Assembly (NCBI GenBank): GCA_020740775.1
Contig: JAHEWK010000003.1
Span: 2,046,001-2,110,000 of the forward strand
DNA: 64,000 nt
Reading direction: 5' to 3'
From: Ilyonectria destructans
Lineage: Eukaryota; Ascomycota; Sordariomycetes; Hypocreales; Nectriaceae
Positions 12,396 to 22,249 of the stretch are shown here, in pieces. The notes beneath the pieces were generated by a model that was not told where the DNA came from, searched no databases, and worked only from the letters and a program-made list of their open reading frames with translations. Position numbers and translations under genes: made by a program. Every line of letters starts with the position of its first letter. Position 1 is the first letter of the stretch.

Positions 12396-13586
12396 TATGT
12401 GTGAATATTGGTAGTCAGATGGGAAAAAGGATTTCCGGAGATGATGAGGACCGGGATAGAGTGGTCAGCATATATTTTTCATGGTGACATCTCCAGAAAG
12501 GGTGACAGATTTAACTCGCGTGGCACTGAGCTTCGAGGGGAGAGAATTGGAGCGGATAAGGGGCGCAGGAGAAAGGATGCGCCAGGATATGATGAGAGGT
12601 TATGAGACAATCTTTGCCGGCGGACGGGACGGCAGTATTACGTCATGGCGACATTGGTCCTCAGCAGCGAAACGGGATGGCGATTTGGGAATGATCGGCC
12701 GGTATTGACCTGCCAGGGTGGAGAGAGAGGGGATCAGAGAGCCAAGGTGACTGTAGATGTGGAGGGCAGACAGAGCCAGAAACTCTAGAAAAGTAAAAAA
12801 AATCAACACGGATAAAGCCACTCTCAATATCTAGTCTGGTGCAGGTAGTTGTGGGTAGAAACCATTACGATTCCAACAAGAGTTCCTCATTCTCCACATA
12901 TGTCTTGATAATAACTAACCCTGTCAGTCCTGAATACTAAGAGCCAAAAACCCTACCACATTCCGAATAATCGTTTAGGAGGAGGAGGCTAGTGATGTTG
13001 ATCCGTGCAATGCTTAGCGGGCACTGTCCTTGTGAACAGTTGGGCCTGTGAACAGTTGTGCCTATGAACAGTCGAGGTTCCCAGTTCAGCAGCCCTCTTT
13101 ATCCCATACGCCACTTTCAGTTGGAATTCCATAGTTAGGCGCAATACAACGCATTGTCCCTTGTTCTTAGATACTGTTCTTTATACCGTGGTTTTGATTC
13201 CATATATGGTTTCGCAGCAATGTAGAATTCACAGTTACGGCTGTACACCCCAAACTGTTCTTCCCATAGAGGTTCTGCTCCAGAAGCATGTCAAGGAAAC
13301 CTACAGAGTGTTCAACAAGACATGATGCCTCGTACGGGATGCTCGAGAGGATAAATTTCTCGGCTTATCCGTCCAATTTGTCGGCCATGATCTAAACCAG
13401 CAATCAACTCACTGTCTGCTAACTTACCATCATACTCTTTGACTTGCAGTCTACCGACTTACACTCATACTTTTTCGCCAAGTATACTTGCCCAACAAAG
13501 GAACCAGCACCCTTCCACTATATCAAACGCCTCTAGTTTATAGAGGTTGAAACAGGACTCAAGACTTCAACAGTTCCGGCCTCAAT
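12396..13586. other. Intergenic, 1.2 kb, before the Cys-rich gene
   Basis: Contains the 3' flank of the importin gene and the promoter of the Cys-rich gene. It becomes AT-rich after about 12780. A small tandem repeat sits at 13031-13077. A weak TATA-like element, CTATATCAAA, lies near 13518-13527, about 60-70 bp before the next start codon. Confidence 0.4.
13031..13077. repeat. 16-bp tandem repeat, about 3 copies
   Basis: Three diverged units read TGTGAACAGTTGGGCC, TGTGAACAGTTGTGCC and TATGAACAGTCGAGG. They lie about 510 bp upstream of the Cys-rich gene. Function unknown; could be a small protein-binding array or a neutral duplication. Confidence 0.8.
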
Positions 13587-16500
13587 ATGGGCAGAGCCTT
13601 CACTCGATCGAGGCGAGGCGAGGTTGCTGCCGCTAAGACGGCAGCGGCTGGGTCTAAACGTGCCGCCCCTGAGCAAAGTCCGGGGGAAATTGAAGACAAC
13701 CCGGCGAAGCCAAAGCGAGTGCGTCGGCAACCGGCCAATAAGAAGAAGCCGCGGGGCCAGAAGGAACAGACAGAGGAGAGTAAGAAGACTCCCGTGACCA
13801 ACCCGTGTGGCTTCTGCGGAACTCACCCACAAGGCGTCATCGCCCATCAGCGACGCCCATGCGACTGGGTCGAGTATGGTGACACCAAGGTCGAGTGTCG
13901 CAACTGTGCGGACTTCCGGTCACAAAGCCCGGGCCAGACTGTGGAATGCCGTGTGGACGAAGACCACATGGACCATAGGCGCTACGGTATCAACGACCCG
14001 GACTTCCCAGCAGTGTTGACCTGCAATGGCTGCCTCAGCCGTGGCACGACCAATACTTGCGACGTCGACGTGCACCTCGGCTACGGGTGCAAGAACTGCC
14101 GCCCAGGCCGGTGCCGTGTCGGCCCCGTCGACGGCGCGGAGCTCCGGGCCCGCCCCGACCGAATCGGCGAGCGGGTCTGGTTCCGGCATGCTTGCGACAA
14201 ATGCACTTCCAGCTCACCCATCGTCCCCGACGGCCAGCGATGCACCTGGCTACTGAGCCGCGCAGCTTGGAACTCAGGCTGCGGGAGATGCCTTGTCAAC
14301 GGCAATATATGCCTGTGGTCCAATGAGCTGATCCACGCCCCTACCGGAGCACCCCCGGCCTCATGGGCCATCCCGTCAGCCGTGGGGCCCCAAGCCGGGA
14401 TCCTGGAGCTCGACAATTCCGGCCAAGCCTGGCGCAAGACTTGTGAAGCGTGCGCTATTTGTAAGCCCTTATATCCATGCCATGTGACCGAGTCTCATCC
14501 CTTCAGCTCATGTGTTCGATGCAACCAACTGGGCATCGATTGTGTCGAGACCGAGACGGGGCGAAAGTTCCCTCTGGTTGACCTGAGCAAAGTCGGCTTC
14601 GGTGAGTGGACACCGTTCCAAGGGTGTAAGCGGTGCGACGCAACCGGACGACCCTGCGATCACCAGCGGCCGTGTGCCTCGTGCGTGAAGAACGGCGAGC
14701 GTTCCAAGTGCGATAAATGGGTCAAGAGCAAACATGACCGCATCTTCAACTGCTGCCCGCAGTTTGACGATCCTCCGTCCGCATTATACTACCTTGGACT
14801 CGGATATGGTGCTGCCGGGGTCGACACCCCGAAAGACGGCAGTAAACTGGAAGACTGGGTCGGACCCCTCACAGCCAAGTATAGTACCTTCAATGCCCAA
14901 GAGAGGGCGAAGAGTATGGCCACTGGCCTCATCAAGGTTCACAACAACATACGACCGGGCCAGAGGCTACCTGCTCTGCAAGGCGTCATGCCATCGGAGC
15001 TGACTGTTGAAGCCCTTGCCGACCTGATTCGTACAAGCTGGCCCGCCAGTCATGCTCCTGTCCAGCACCCCGATTACCAGCAACGAATGGCAGAGATGGC
15101 CGATGCGGGTTGGCCTCCGGCTCGATCAGGATTTGGCGCCCCATTAGACAGGCCAATTCCGGCTGTAGAGGTTCCTGTGCCGGTTCTCCCGGCTCCAGTT
15201 CTCCCGGCTCCGGGTTTGCCAGCTCCGGGTTTGCCAGCTCCGGGTTTGCCAGCTCCTGGTTTGCCAGCTCCTGGTTTGCCAGCTCCTAGTTTGCCAGCTC
15301 CAGGTCTACCAGCTACGGTTCCGTCAGCTCTGGCCGCAGATCTCCCTGCGTCTGTCACAGCTCTGCTTGCTCAAGCCGCAGCTCTGACTGGTCGAACCGC
15401 AGCCCTGCCTACGGTTGGTGGTGGAGCTAGGCTTGCAAACACACAAGCTCAGCCTGGAAGTGCAAACAACGCAGGACCACCAGAGCAACCGGAATGGCGG
15501 CCGCCCTATGGCGAGCCTCAACAGCAAGCAAACACATCCGAGTGGGCACCTAACGCATTCTACCAGCCCTTTGGGCAAACACAAAATGACTTTGCCAACC
15601 TCAACCCCCCAACAGCGCAAGAAGGTAACCCCAACCCTTCAGGACTTACTCCTAACCAAGACTTCCTAAACTTCAGTGTCGAAGATCTTCTCGCCGGAAA
15701 CTTCACCTCGGACCAGCCTTTTGACGACTTGGATCATTTCTTCACCGACATGAGTGACCAGAATAACGCCCCAGGCGTTGAGGCTCCGGGAGGCGATAAT
15801 GACCTCAACCCATTCCTGTGTCTCGGCAACAGGCCGTCGGCGCCACGCCTGGCGAAGGCCTCGCGCTGGAGCACCAAAAACAAACTTGAAGGTATCGACA
15901 TGTCCCACTGGCGTCAAAAGGAGGACACAGGGGAGCCCCTAGACCCATCCTTGCCACGTCTCCTGGGCATGGCCAACAACAAGCCGGTTGTTGACACTCC
16001 GGCCCGCGACATCCTTGAAGACATCCCCCTCGAGCCCCGGCTGGATGGTATCCAGAATCCCGCTTTCACCCTGTGTATGGAACCTGGCGAGGGCGGAAAG
16101 GGCATGTGCGGTAACCCGATCGAAGAGAAAGTTGGTTGCCAGAGTCTCGTCCACCAATCCCACACACCGAATAACTTCCTCGTCTGCAAAGAATGCAATG
16201 CTGAAAGTGTCGACATCATCCTCGACCCAACGCTGAAGCCCCTCAATGCGAAGGAGATTGTCAACATGCGCGCCTACACTTGCGACTCCTGCGCAGCCTC
16301 CCTAGCCCACAACAATGGGTACGCAGCCAAGCTCCTCAAGTCTGGTGCCAAGCGCATCTGGGGCGTATTCGAGACAGGTTCGGATGGTGAGGCCAATATC
16401 TGGGCGGAAGACGGAGCCTCATCCGTTCAATACCATGCAACCAGCATGCCACTCACCGGGTGCCCCTGTGCAACCAAGTTGCTAAATCGGCCACTGTGCC

Positions 16501-16835
16501 ACTTCCACCGACTACACTATGCTGAGCTGGCAATGCAACAGGCGGCACTTATGCAGGAATGGAGGATGTGTCGCTTCGGCAAGCCAGTTTGCCCAGTGTG
16601 CATCTCCACCAACAAATTGAGCGATGTCAACGTCTCAGCCGATCAGGGGGGCTTCCCGTCGACAAACGGAGGGGCCACAGCCTGGGCGTGCCTTGTGTGC
16701 AACGACTGGGTTGTGAACCAGCGAAATGACCACAACAAGAACCCTCAACTGGTGCAAGGATCCTGGGATGACGATCGTCAGGCCAGTGACATGATCGCCG
16801 GCAAGACCGCCGACGAGGATACGGAGACGGCATAG
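13587..16835 (+). CDS. Cys-rich nuclear-type protein with five tandem zinc-cluster-like modules
   Basis: Single-exon frame of 1082 residues from an ATG at 13587. Residues 41-67 are strongly basic (KPKRVRRQPANKKKPRGQK) and look like a nuclear localisation signal. Residues 74-375 hold five modules of the form C-x2-C-xn-C-xn-C-x2-C-xn-C: C74/77/92/104/107/121; C146/149/158/168/171/176; C203/206/219/232/235/242; C289/292/298/309/312/319 (extra C286); C347/350/357/363/366/375. The fifth (x2, x6, x5, x2, x8) fits the fungal Zn2Cys6 consensus. Residues about 533-582 are a Pro-Ala-Pro-Gly-Leu repeat. Around residues 694-727 is an acidic, aromatic stretch (SVEDLLAGNFTSDQPFDDL and on) like an activation domain. 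The C-terminal 270 residues hold further Cys pairs (VCKEC, TCDSC, GCPC, CHFH, VCPVC, ACLVC). I do not recognise a named family. Regulation of transcription is an inference from these parts; no function is shown. Confidence 0.85.
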   Translation: MGRAFTRSRRGEVAAAKTAAAGSKRAAPEQSPGEIEDNPAKPKRVRRQPANKKKPRGQKEQTEESKKTPVTNPCGFCGTHPQGVIAHQRRPCDWVEYGDTKVECRNCADFRSQSPGQTVECRVDEDHMDHRRYGINDPDFPAVLTCNGCLSRGTTNTCDVDVHLGYGCKNCRPGRCRVGPVDGAELRARPDRIGERVWFRHACDKCTSSSPIVPDGQRCTWLLSRAAWNSGCGRCLVNGNICLWSNELIHAPTGAPPASWAIPSAVGPQAGILELDNSGQAWRKTCEACAICKPLYPCHVTESHPFSSCVRCNQLGIDCVETETGRKFPLVDLSKVGFGEWTPFQGCKRCDATGRPCDHQRPCASCVKNGERSKCDKWVKSKHDRIFNCCPQFDDPPSALYYLGLGYGAAGVDTPKDGSKLEDWVGPLTAKYSTFNAQERAKSMATGLIKVHNNIRPGQRLPALQGVMPSELTVEALADLIRTSWPASHAPVQHPDYQQRMAEMADAGWPPARSGFGAPLDRPIPAVEVPVPVLPAPVLPAPGLPAPGLPAPGLPAPGLPAPGLPAPSLPAPGLPATVPSALAADLPASVTALLAQAAALTGRTAALPTVGGGARLANTQAQPGSANNAGPPEQPEWRPPYGEPQQQANTSEWAPNAFYQPFGQTQNDFANLNPPTAQEGNPNPSGLTPNQDFLNFSVEDLLAGNFTSDQPFDDLDHFFTDMSDQNNAPGVEAPGGDNDLNPFLCLGNRPSAPRLAKASRWSTKNKLEGIDMSHWRQKEDTGEPLDPSLPRLLGMANNKPVVDTPARDILEDIPLEPRLDGIQNPAFTLCMEPGEGGKGMCGNPIEEKVGCQSLVHQSHTPNNFLVCKECNAESVDIILDPTLKPLNAKEIVNMRAYTCDSCAASLAHNNGYAAKLLKSGAKRIWGVFETGSDGEANIWAEDGASSVQYHATSMPLTGCPCATKLLNRPLCHFHRLHYAELAMQQAALMQEWRMCRFGKPVCPVCISTNKLSDVNVSADQGGFPSTNGGATAWACLVCNDWVVNQRNDHNKNPQLVQGSWDDDRQASDMIAGKTADEDTETA
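15182..15331 (+). repeat. Coding minisatellite, 15-bp unit, 10 copies (Pro-Ala-Pro-Gly-Leu)
   Basis: Ten contiguous 15-bp units, the central ones reading GGGTTTGCCAGCTCC or one-base variants, encode a LPAPG-type pentapeptide repeat in the Cys-rich protein. The outer units are more diverged than the three or four central ones, as expected for an array growing by slippage. The unit length is a multiple of three, so copy-number change would keep the frame. Confidence 0.93.
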
Positions 16836-18220
16836 ACACTTCACAGGCAAAGGCGTAGGACAACGCAGAGCAACCTAGACAGCAGGTCGGTTTTCGGGCA
16901 AGAGGTTCAGTAGACCCTAGATAGCAGATCAATTTTCAGAAAGAACATTCAGCGGCATCACGCCGACCGAATACCAAATAGACATACTTATTCTTCATGC
17001 AACCTCTCAGATATTCACAAGAGGAGCCACATCGTGTAATTAATGCCTTGTAGATAAGCAAGAAAGCCTGCTCAGGCCCGCGTGATTCTTAAGTATGTTG
17101 CCATGTGCTTTACGGACTAGCTAGAAGTAACGAGGCTTTTATTAAAAGTGCAGAATTCAGGGACAGAGTAATACCTTAGTTTCAAAATGACATTTACTCA
17201 GCTAATAATTAATAATGATGCAGAAGGGTGCCACTATGTACAGTCCAGCCCGCCCTGCCGTAAATATGAGTTTAATAATAAAGTCTTAAGTCTGGCAATG
17301 GGATAAGCGTCAAGCTAAACCCAAGATCAAAGGCGTCTCAGTGGGGATACTTCTGGTACCATACCATCCACTTATCCAAGTCTGCCCCAGGCTTGAGCGA
17401 GCACCGAAAGCAGCAGATGCCAGGCAAAGCTATTGGCGATGGGCTGCAAGCAGAATTGCCGACGCACCGCGGAAACTGGTGTATGAAGAACCAAGAATCT
17501 AACACATGCTACAAGCACAGTGAGTTGCACGCAGAAGTGAACTACAAGACTGGGGTAGGTGGGTTTTTCTAACTGTGACCACTGCTGCCGGAGAGAAGGA
17601 AGCCTCAAAGAAGAAAAGAAATTACAGGTATGAAATAATGGATATAGGGAAAAGAGCAGAACCCGTATTTAGTCTTCGAAATTCATCCTCCCCAGTGACA
17701 CAAAATAATAAAAAATCCGGGGGTCTTTGGCGAGGTCCTGGGGCCAGGCAACTCGATGACACGGCGTTAGCAGCACAAGATTCCCCGTCTTTGTCTCTCT
17801 CTCCGGTATAATAGATGGTCCTTTTTATCCACGACGTCCAAAATGAGGCACTCCACAGGGATCGCCGTGCCATATGCCATGTACCATGTACCGTCATGGC
17901 CCCGCTCGCTTCCAGATCTTGTTGGCATGGTTGGCCGTTGCCGTATCGCTGTGACATGTCCGTGGGCTGCGTCGAAAAGTCCAAGTGCGTGTGCAATCAA
18001 GCCAGAACCCGACTCCCCGTCCAATGCAATCAACATTTTGACCTCCATATCCTCCCAAGGAAAGCAGCTTGTAGCGTTGGATCCGATGACAGGGCGTGCG
18101 ATTAACGAAGCCCGGGACATGATGGGGCATCCGCTCGCCAGTCGTCTTCGTCACGTCTCGCCAAGCCTTCAAATGCGAAATCTTCCCCCGCCTCTTCTCC
18201 GTTCACGCACGATCCTTCCA
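16836..18220. other. Intergenic between convergent Cys-rich and Ras genes
   Basis: About 1.4 kb. The first 500 bp (to about 17350) are AT-rich, with many TTAATAAT-type stretches that fit 3' UTR and polyadenylation sequence. The remainder is the 3' flank of the Ras gene. Open frames here lack family or splice support. Confidence 0.45.
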
Positions 18221-19156
18221 TTACATAACCACACACTTGGCGCAGCATCCAGCCTGTTGGTCTCCATCATCGATGTCGAGAGGCTTAGGGGGGCCGTTTC
18301 CGCCAGAAGTGCCGCCGCTGCCAGTTGAGTAGCCCTGCATCTCGCGGTTGTACCTCCGAATCTCTCGCACGATATCGTAGAAAGCCTTATCGACATTAAT
18401 TCGGGACTTGGCGGAAGTCTCGATGAACTTGCAGCCGAAAGATCTTGCGAGTGCCTCACCCTCTGTAAACATTCATATTAGCCATCTTGAAACGTCCGTA
18501 CAGGGTGCTTCCTGATGTACCTTGTCGCGTAACTTCTCGCTCGCCCTCCAAATCGCACTTGTTGCCGACAACGACCATGGGGAAGTAGTCCTTGTCCTTG
18601 ACTCGCAGGATTTGTTGCTGGAAAGTGGTGATTTCCTCGAAACTCTGTCGGGAAGTGATGGAGTATACTAGCAGGAAGCCCTCGCCGGTTCGCATATACT
18701 GCTCTCGCATAGCGCTGTACTCCTCCTGGCCGGCGGTATCGAGGACGTCGAGAAGAGCGACCTCATCGTCGATGACGCACTGCTTTCGGTACGAATCTAT
18801 TCGAGGTGGGACGCAATCAGTATGGGAAAGGTAGGAACCCAAGAGATAGTGTGCTTAGGGGCCATGGGCAACGAACCTTCGATTGTGGGATCATACTCGT
18901 CGACGAAGTGGCTCTGGATCAACTGGATGGTCAAGCATGATTTACCAACACCACCACCGCCAACAACGACGAGCTTGTACTCTCGCAAAAACTAGATAGA
19001 CGCCGGGTCAGTAACGGGGATAGCGGCAGTGAAGCGTAGAGAGAGCAGTCGAGAGCAGGAGCGGTAGAAGAGCGGCCAAGGCAGTAGCGCCAACCGCAGG
19101 CCAGCCTGACGCGAAAGAAGCATCTCGGAGCATCGTACCTTGGTGGACGAAGCCAT
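18221..19156 (-). CDS. ras1: Ras small GTPase (Ras1/RasA type)
   Basis: Membrane-anchored GTPase controlling fungal growth polarity, morphogenesis and cAMP/MAPK signalling. Four exons: 19156-19139 (six codons, MASSTK), 18991-18877, 18796-18521 and 18462-18221; introns of 147, 80 and 58 bp, each GT/AG and in phase. The product is 216 residues. P-loop GGGGVGKS at 17-24, effector region YDPTIEDSYRK at 39-49, DTAGQEE at 64-70 (the Gln corresponding to human Q61 is present), NKCD at 123-126 and ETSAK at 151-155. The glycines matching human G12 and G13 are intact, so this is a wild-type GTPase form. The tail ends [12 protein letters not shown] is a CaaX box for prenylation and C209/C210 are likely palmitoylation sites. 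The Gly/Ser-rich stretch 182-193 is the hypervariable linker. The second exon starts [10 protein letters not shown], as in other fungal Ras proteins. Confidence 0.95.
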
Positions 19157-19900
19157 TGTGTCTGATGGTTTGAAGCAGCTCTCGGGGCAGCTTGGTCGGG
19201 AGGCGCTGAAAATTGGCTCGCGCAGGGAGGCTGGTCGTCGCAGAGCCGTAGGATTGAGAGTCGGGCGACGAGGAGCAGACGAAGAGCAGACGACGAACGG
19301 CGGGGATGGGATGGCGGGGAGGAGAGGAAATGGGAAGAGGTTTAGAAAGGGTGGATTGGAGATGGACAAAGAGAGGGAATGTTCCGCGTGGGACTGGAGG
19401 AGAGGGAGAAAGATGGACGGATGGATGCAAAGGGCCCCAAGGTTCGAAAGGTCAAAGCAGAAGAGAGAAGGGCAGGGGACGCCAGGAAGGGGGGGCGTGG
19501 ATCGATGGGGGGGAGGAATGGGATGTGGGTGTGGGTGGGTGCGCCGGGGCGTGTGGTTTGCCCGCTACCACCATCACCACTACCACCACTACACCCTTGG
19601 TCTTCTGAGCCTGGGGGCCTGTGAGTGCGAGACTGCCCAGCCGGTGACGGGAGCAGCATCAGCGGCAGCGGCAGCGGCAGCACCAGCACCAGCAGTTGGG
19701 CTGGGTGTGGAGAACTGAAGGGGAAAAAAGACGCCGGATGCGCGCAGACACAGGCGGCTCGCCACAGCTCAGGCAACCGACTGCTGCGTACGCAAGACCG
19801 TCTACCTACACGTCGAGTCGACTCGATGCAGACCACGCCGGACGGAGGTCGCCCAGGTAGCTTCCAGCTTACGAGTGGCCTGCTACGGACTGCAAACGGA

Positions 19901-19938
19901 TACCTACCTAGGTAGGTAGGTAGGTAGGTAGGTACCTA
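19901..19938. repeat. (TAGG)n microsatellite inside a palindrome
   Basis: TACCTACCTAGGTAGGTAGG and further TAGG units, closing with GGTACCTA. The CCTACC half at the left is the complement of the GGTAGG half, so the array can fold back on itself. It lies about 750 bp upstream of the Ras start codon. Confidence 0.9.
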
Positions 19939-20730
19939 ACTTACTCCCCAGCTGTTGCCTTCCGCGAAAAGGCCCAGTGCGAGCTGGGCGCCACCGGGCG
20001 CTGAAAGTCCGCTGGAGACTCCCGTCCCGCCAGTGGGAAAGCTGGGGCCATTTGGAACCGCTCGGGGGGCTACTGGACCGCTAAGGCCTAGGCTGGTCAT
20101 TGGCCGGAGCCAGGCCAAGACCCTCCTAAGCACCCTAGGTGCCCAGCACTGTAGGTTGGACAGTACCTACCGGGGGCCGGGGCGATGGATCGGATTGGAC
20201 ATCGCCGGCGGTTCCATGCGCTGGGCTCATGGCATGGGGAGAGAAAAACTGCTGGGTGAGTTCTGACAAACGACCAAAGCTCTGACCGACCCAGGATGAT
20301 GGGTGATGACGGATGCGAGGGGGGGGGAAAGTCCAAGTACAGATTACAAGAGAAGCGCAATAACAACAGGTCGACGACGGCGACGGAATCGCTGCGAACG
20401 GCGAGTGGCAGCGACTGGGCGGCGGGATTGGCTAACTGTCGCGGTTCTAGCTCGCTCAATCCTCAGGACGGACAGAAATGGACGAGCCGTCAACCGATAA
20501 TTATGGTCACCCGTGCTAGGTGCACCGCATGGAAGAGTTCTAGACCAGCCGCCGCATCCCTATTTTCTGGGTCCGTGGGCGCAAGAAAATGAGAAAATCA
20601 GCGCCCACGCAACCTTAAGCCAAACGAAATCAAAGAAGCTCCCAGTTCCCGGTCGCCCCCGTCCCCATTCGGTGGCGGGTGGTGAGAGAGCGTCGACGGG
20701 AAGCTGATCCAGTGCTCCAGTGTAGGGGCG

Positions 20731-20757
20731 ACCTACCTAGGTAGGTACCTACGTAGT
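20731..20757. repeat. Second CCTAGGTAGGTACC palindrome
   Basis: ACCTACCTAGGTAGGTACCT followed by ACGTAGT. It repeats the motif at 19901 about 0.8 kb away in the same Ras-upstream region. Confidence 0.85.
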
Positions 20758-21711
20758 ATGGCCCTGCGGGTGTGGGCCGCTGCCGCCACGGGCTCTCAGT
20801 GGATGGCCTCTGTCGGCGCCGTGGATTTCCAGTGGCCGGTGGCCCAGCGGGGTGGGGAGGGTCGCCCGCCCACTGGATGCCACGCCAGGGCCCCCCCTGG
20901 AGGACGATTGCAGTGGGCGGCGAGTGGAGCTGCTCCGGGGGTCTCCAGGGGGGGCGTGCGGTCCTAGCTCGGTCGATGGGTGGAGGAGACGGATCATTGA
21001 GACTCCATCCTCACCCCAGTCGTCGCTTTTTTACCCACCAGCTTCTGCAAGGGCAGCGGCACACTGCATTTTGTTCTACCAATCGTGCTCGCACTGTACC
21101 AAGGCCCAATGCATGTCCTACCCCAGGCCGCTGCAGTGAGAGACGCAGCTCCGCCTATTCCTCTGGCATCTCATTGCCCCGTGTTATGTATGTCAGGCAC
21201 GGGAGACGTACGAGACTCCTCGTAACCTGGCGGCGCCCGTATCCGCCTATTCCAGTCGTGCAAATGCAGGTGGGAGATGCGATGCCATCTTCAAATTGTC
21301 AAATCTTGGCCACCGTCCCCCGAGAGGAGGTGGGTGGACAAAAAGGGGGGGATATGGTCCTAGATGGTCTGTCTGCAAGGGTCAAGTCACCTCAACTCAT
21401 CATAGCACCGCGGGGGTAATAGTAAAGCAGGGCATGGTACTTCGGCCCTCCAGAGGGAGGGATCACGGCGGACGGCGAGACGACTCAGAACGGGGGGCTG
21501 ATCCTGGGTTGGACGAACTAGTAAAACCACCCGTCTGGCTGTCGCGCCCTGCTAACGGCTTGCCACCCCAAATGGCCCAAAAGAATGGGATTGTTCGGAT
21601 GTGTGGCCAGGGACATCGACGTGGATGTGGATGCTGGATGTGGGCTACGGAACGCCTCCGAGGGCAGCAGCGTCCGTCAATAGGCAAGCCCCAGGCATTC
21701 ATACGGTTATG

Positions 21712-21802
21712 GGTTGACGGTTGGTGGATGGCGGATGGCGGTTGGTGGTTGGCGGTTGGTGGTTGGTGGTTGGCTGTTGGTGGTTGGCGGTTGGTGGTTG
21801 GT
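21712..21802. repeat. G-rich minisatellite, GGTTGGT/GGTTGGC units
   Basis: About 90 bp made of GGTTGGT, GGTTGGC, GGATGGC and GGTTGTT-like 7-base words with a strong G/T versus C/A strand bias. The closely spaced GG pairs could support two-tetrad G-quadruplex folding. It is not the TTAGGG telomere repeat. Confidence 0.9.
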
Positions 21803-22224
21803 ATTTCGTGGTTGACGGATGATTTTATCAACATGAAGACCTGCTGAGTCGCATCAGCGCTTCCACGGGCCGACCAAACCAGAAAATGCTCAACTTTGGA
21901 AATGAGATTCTCTCATCTTCAACCACCGTCAACCATCGTCATCTACCCCAGACCCAACCGGCAATCCGGACTGGTGCCAGGGGGCGGATGCATGGTTGGC
22001 GGTTGGAGTTGGACCGGTTGCCGAAGGAAGACCTGCGAAGCAACCATCAACAAATCGTGCGGCGCAAGGGGTCGCATCCACCATCATTACCATCACCTCC
22101 TCCGCCTCCATCTGCAACCCCAATTGGACTGGTTCTGCCATCGGCCAAGCGCCAGAGGAACGGCCAACACAAGCCTCGCGGGTGGTCACCACCTCCCTCC
22201 TGACACTCCCTACACGAATGTGCT

Positions 22225-22249
22225 TCCCATCCCATCCCATCCCATCCCT
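22225..22249. repeat. (CCCAT)n short tandem repeat
   Basis: Four CCCAT units followed by CCCTT. Short and simple; no function suggested. Confidence 0.9.

Noticed and set aside
19901..21802. Telomere or subtelomere interpretation of the TAGG and GGTTGG arrays
   Set aside because: Neither unit is TTAGGG, the arrays are short, and conserved housekeeping genes lie on both sides.
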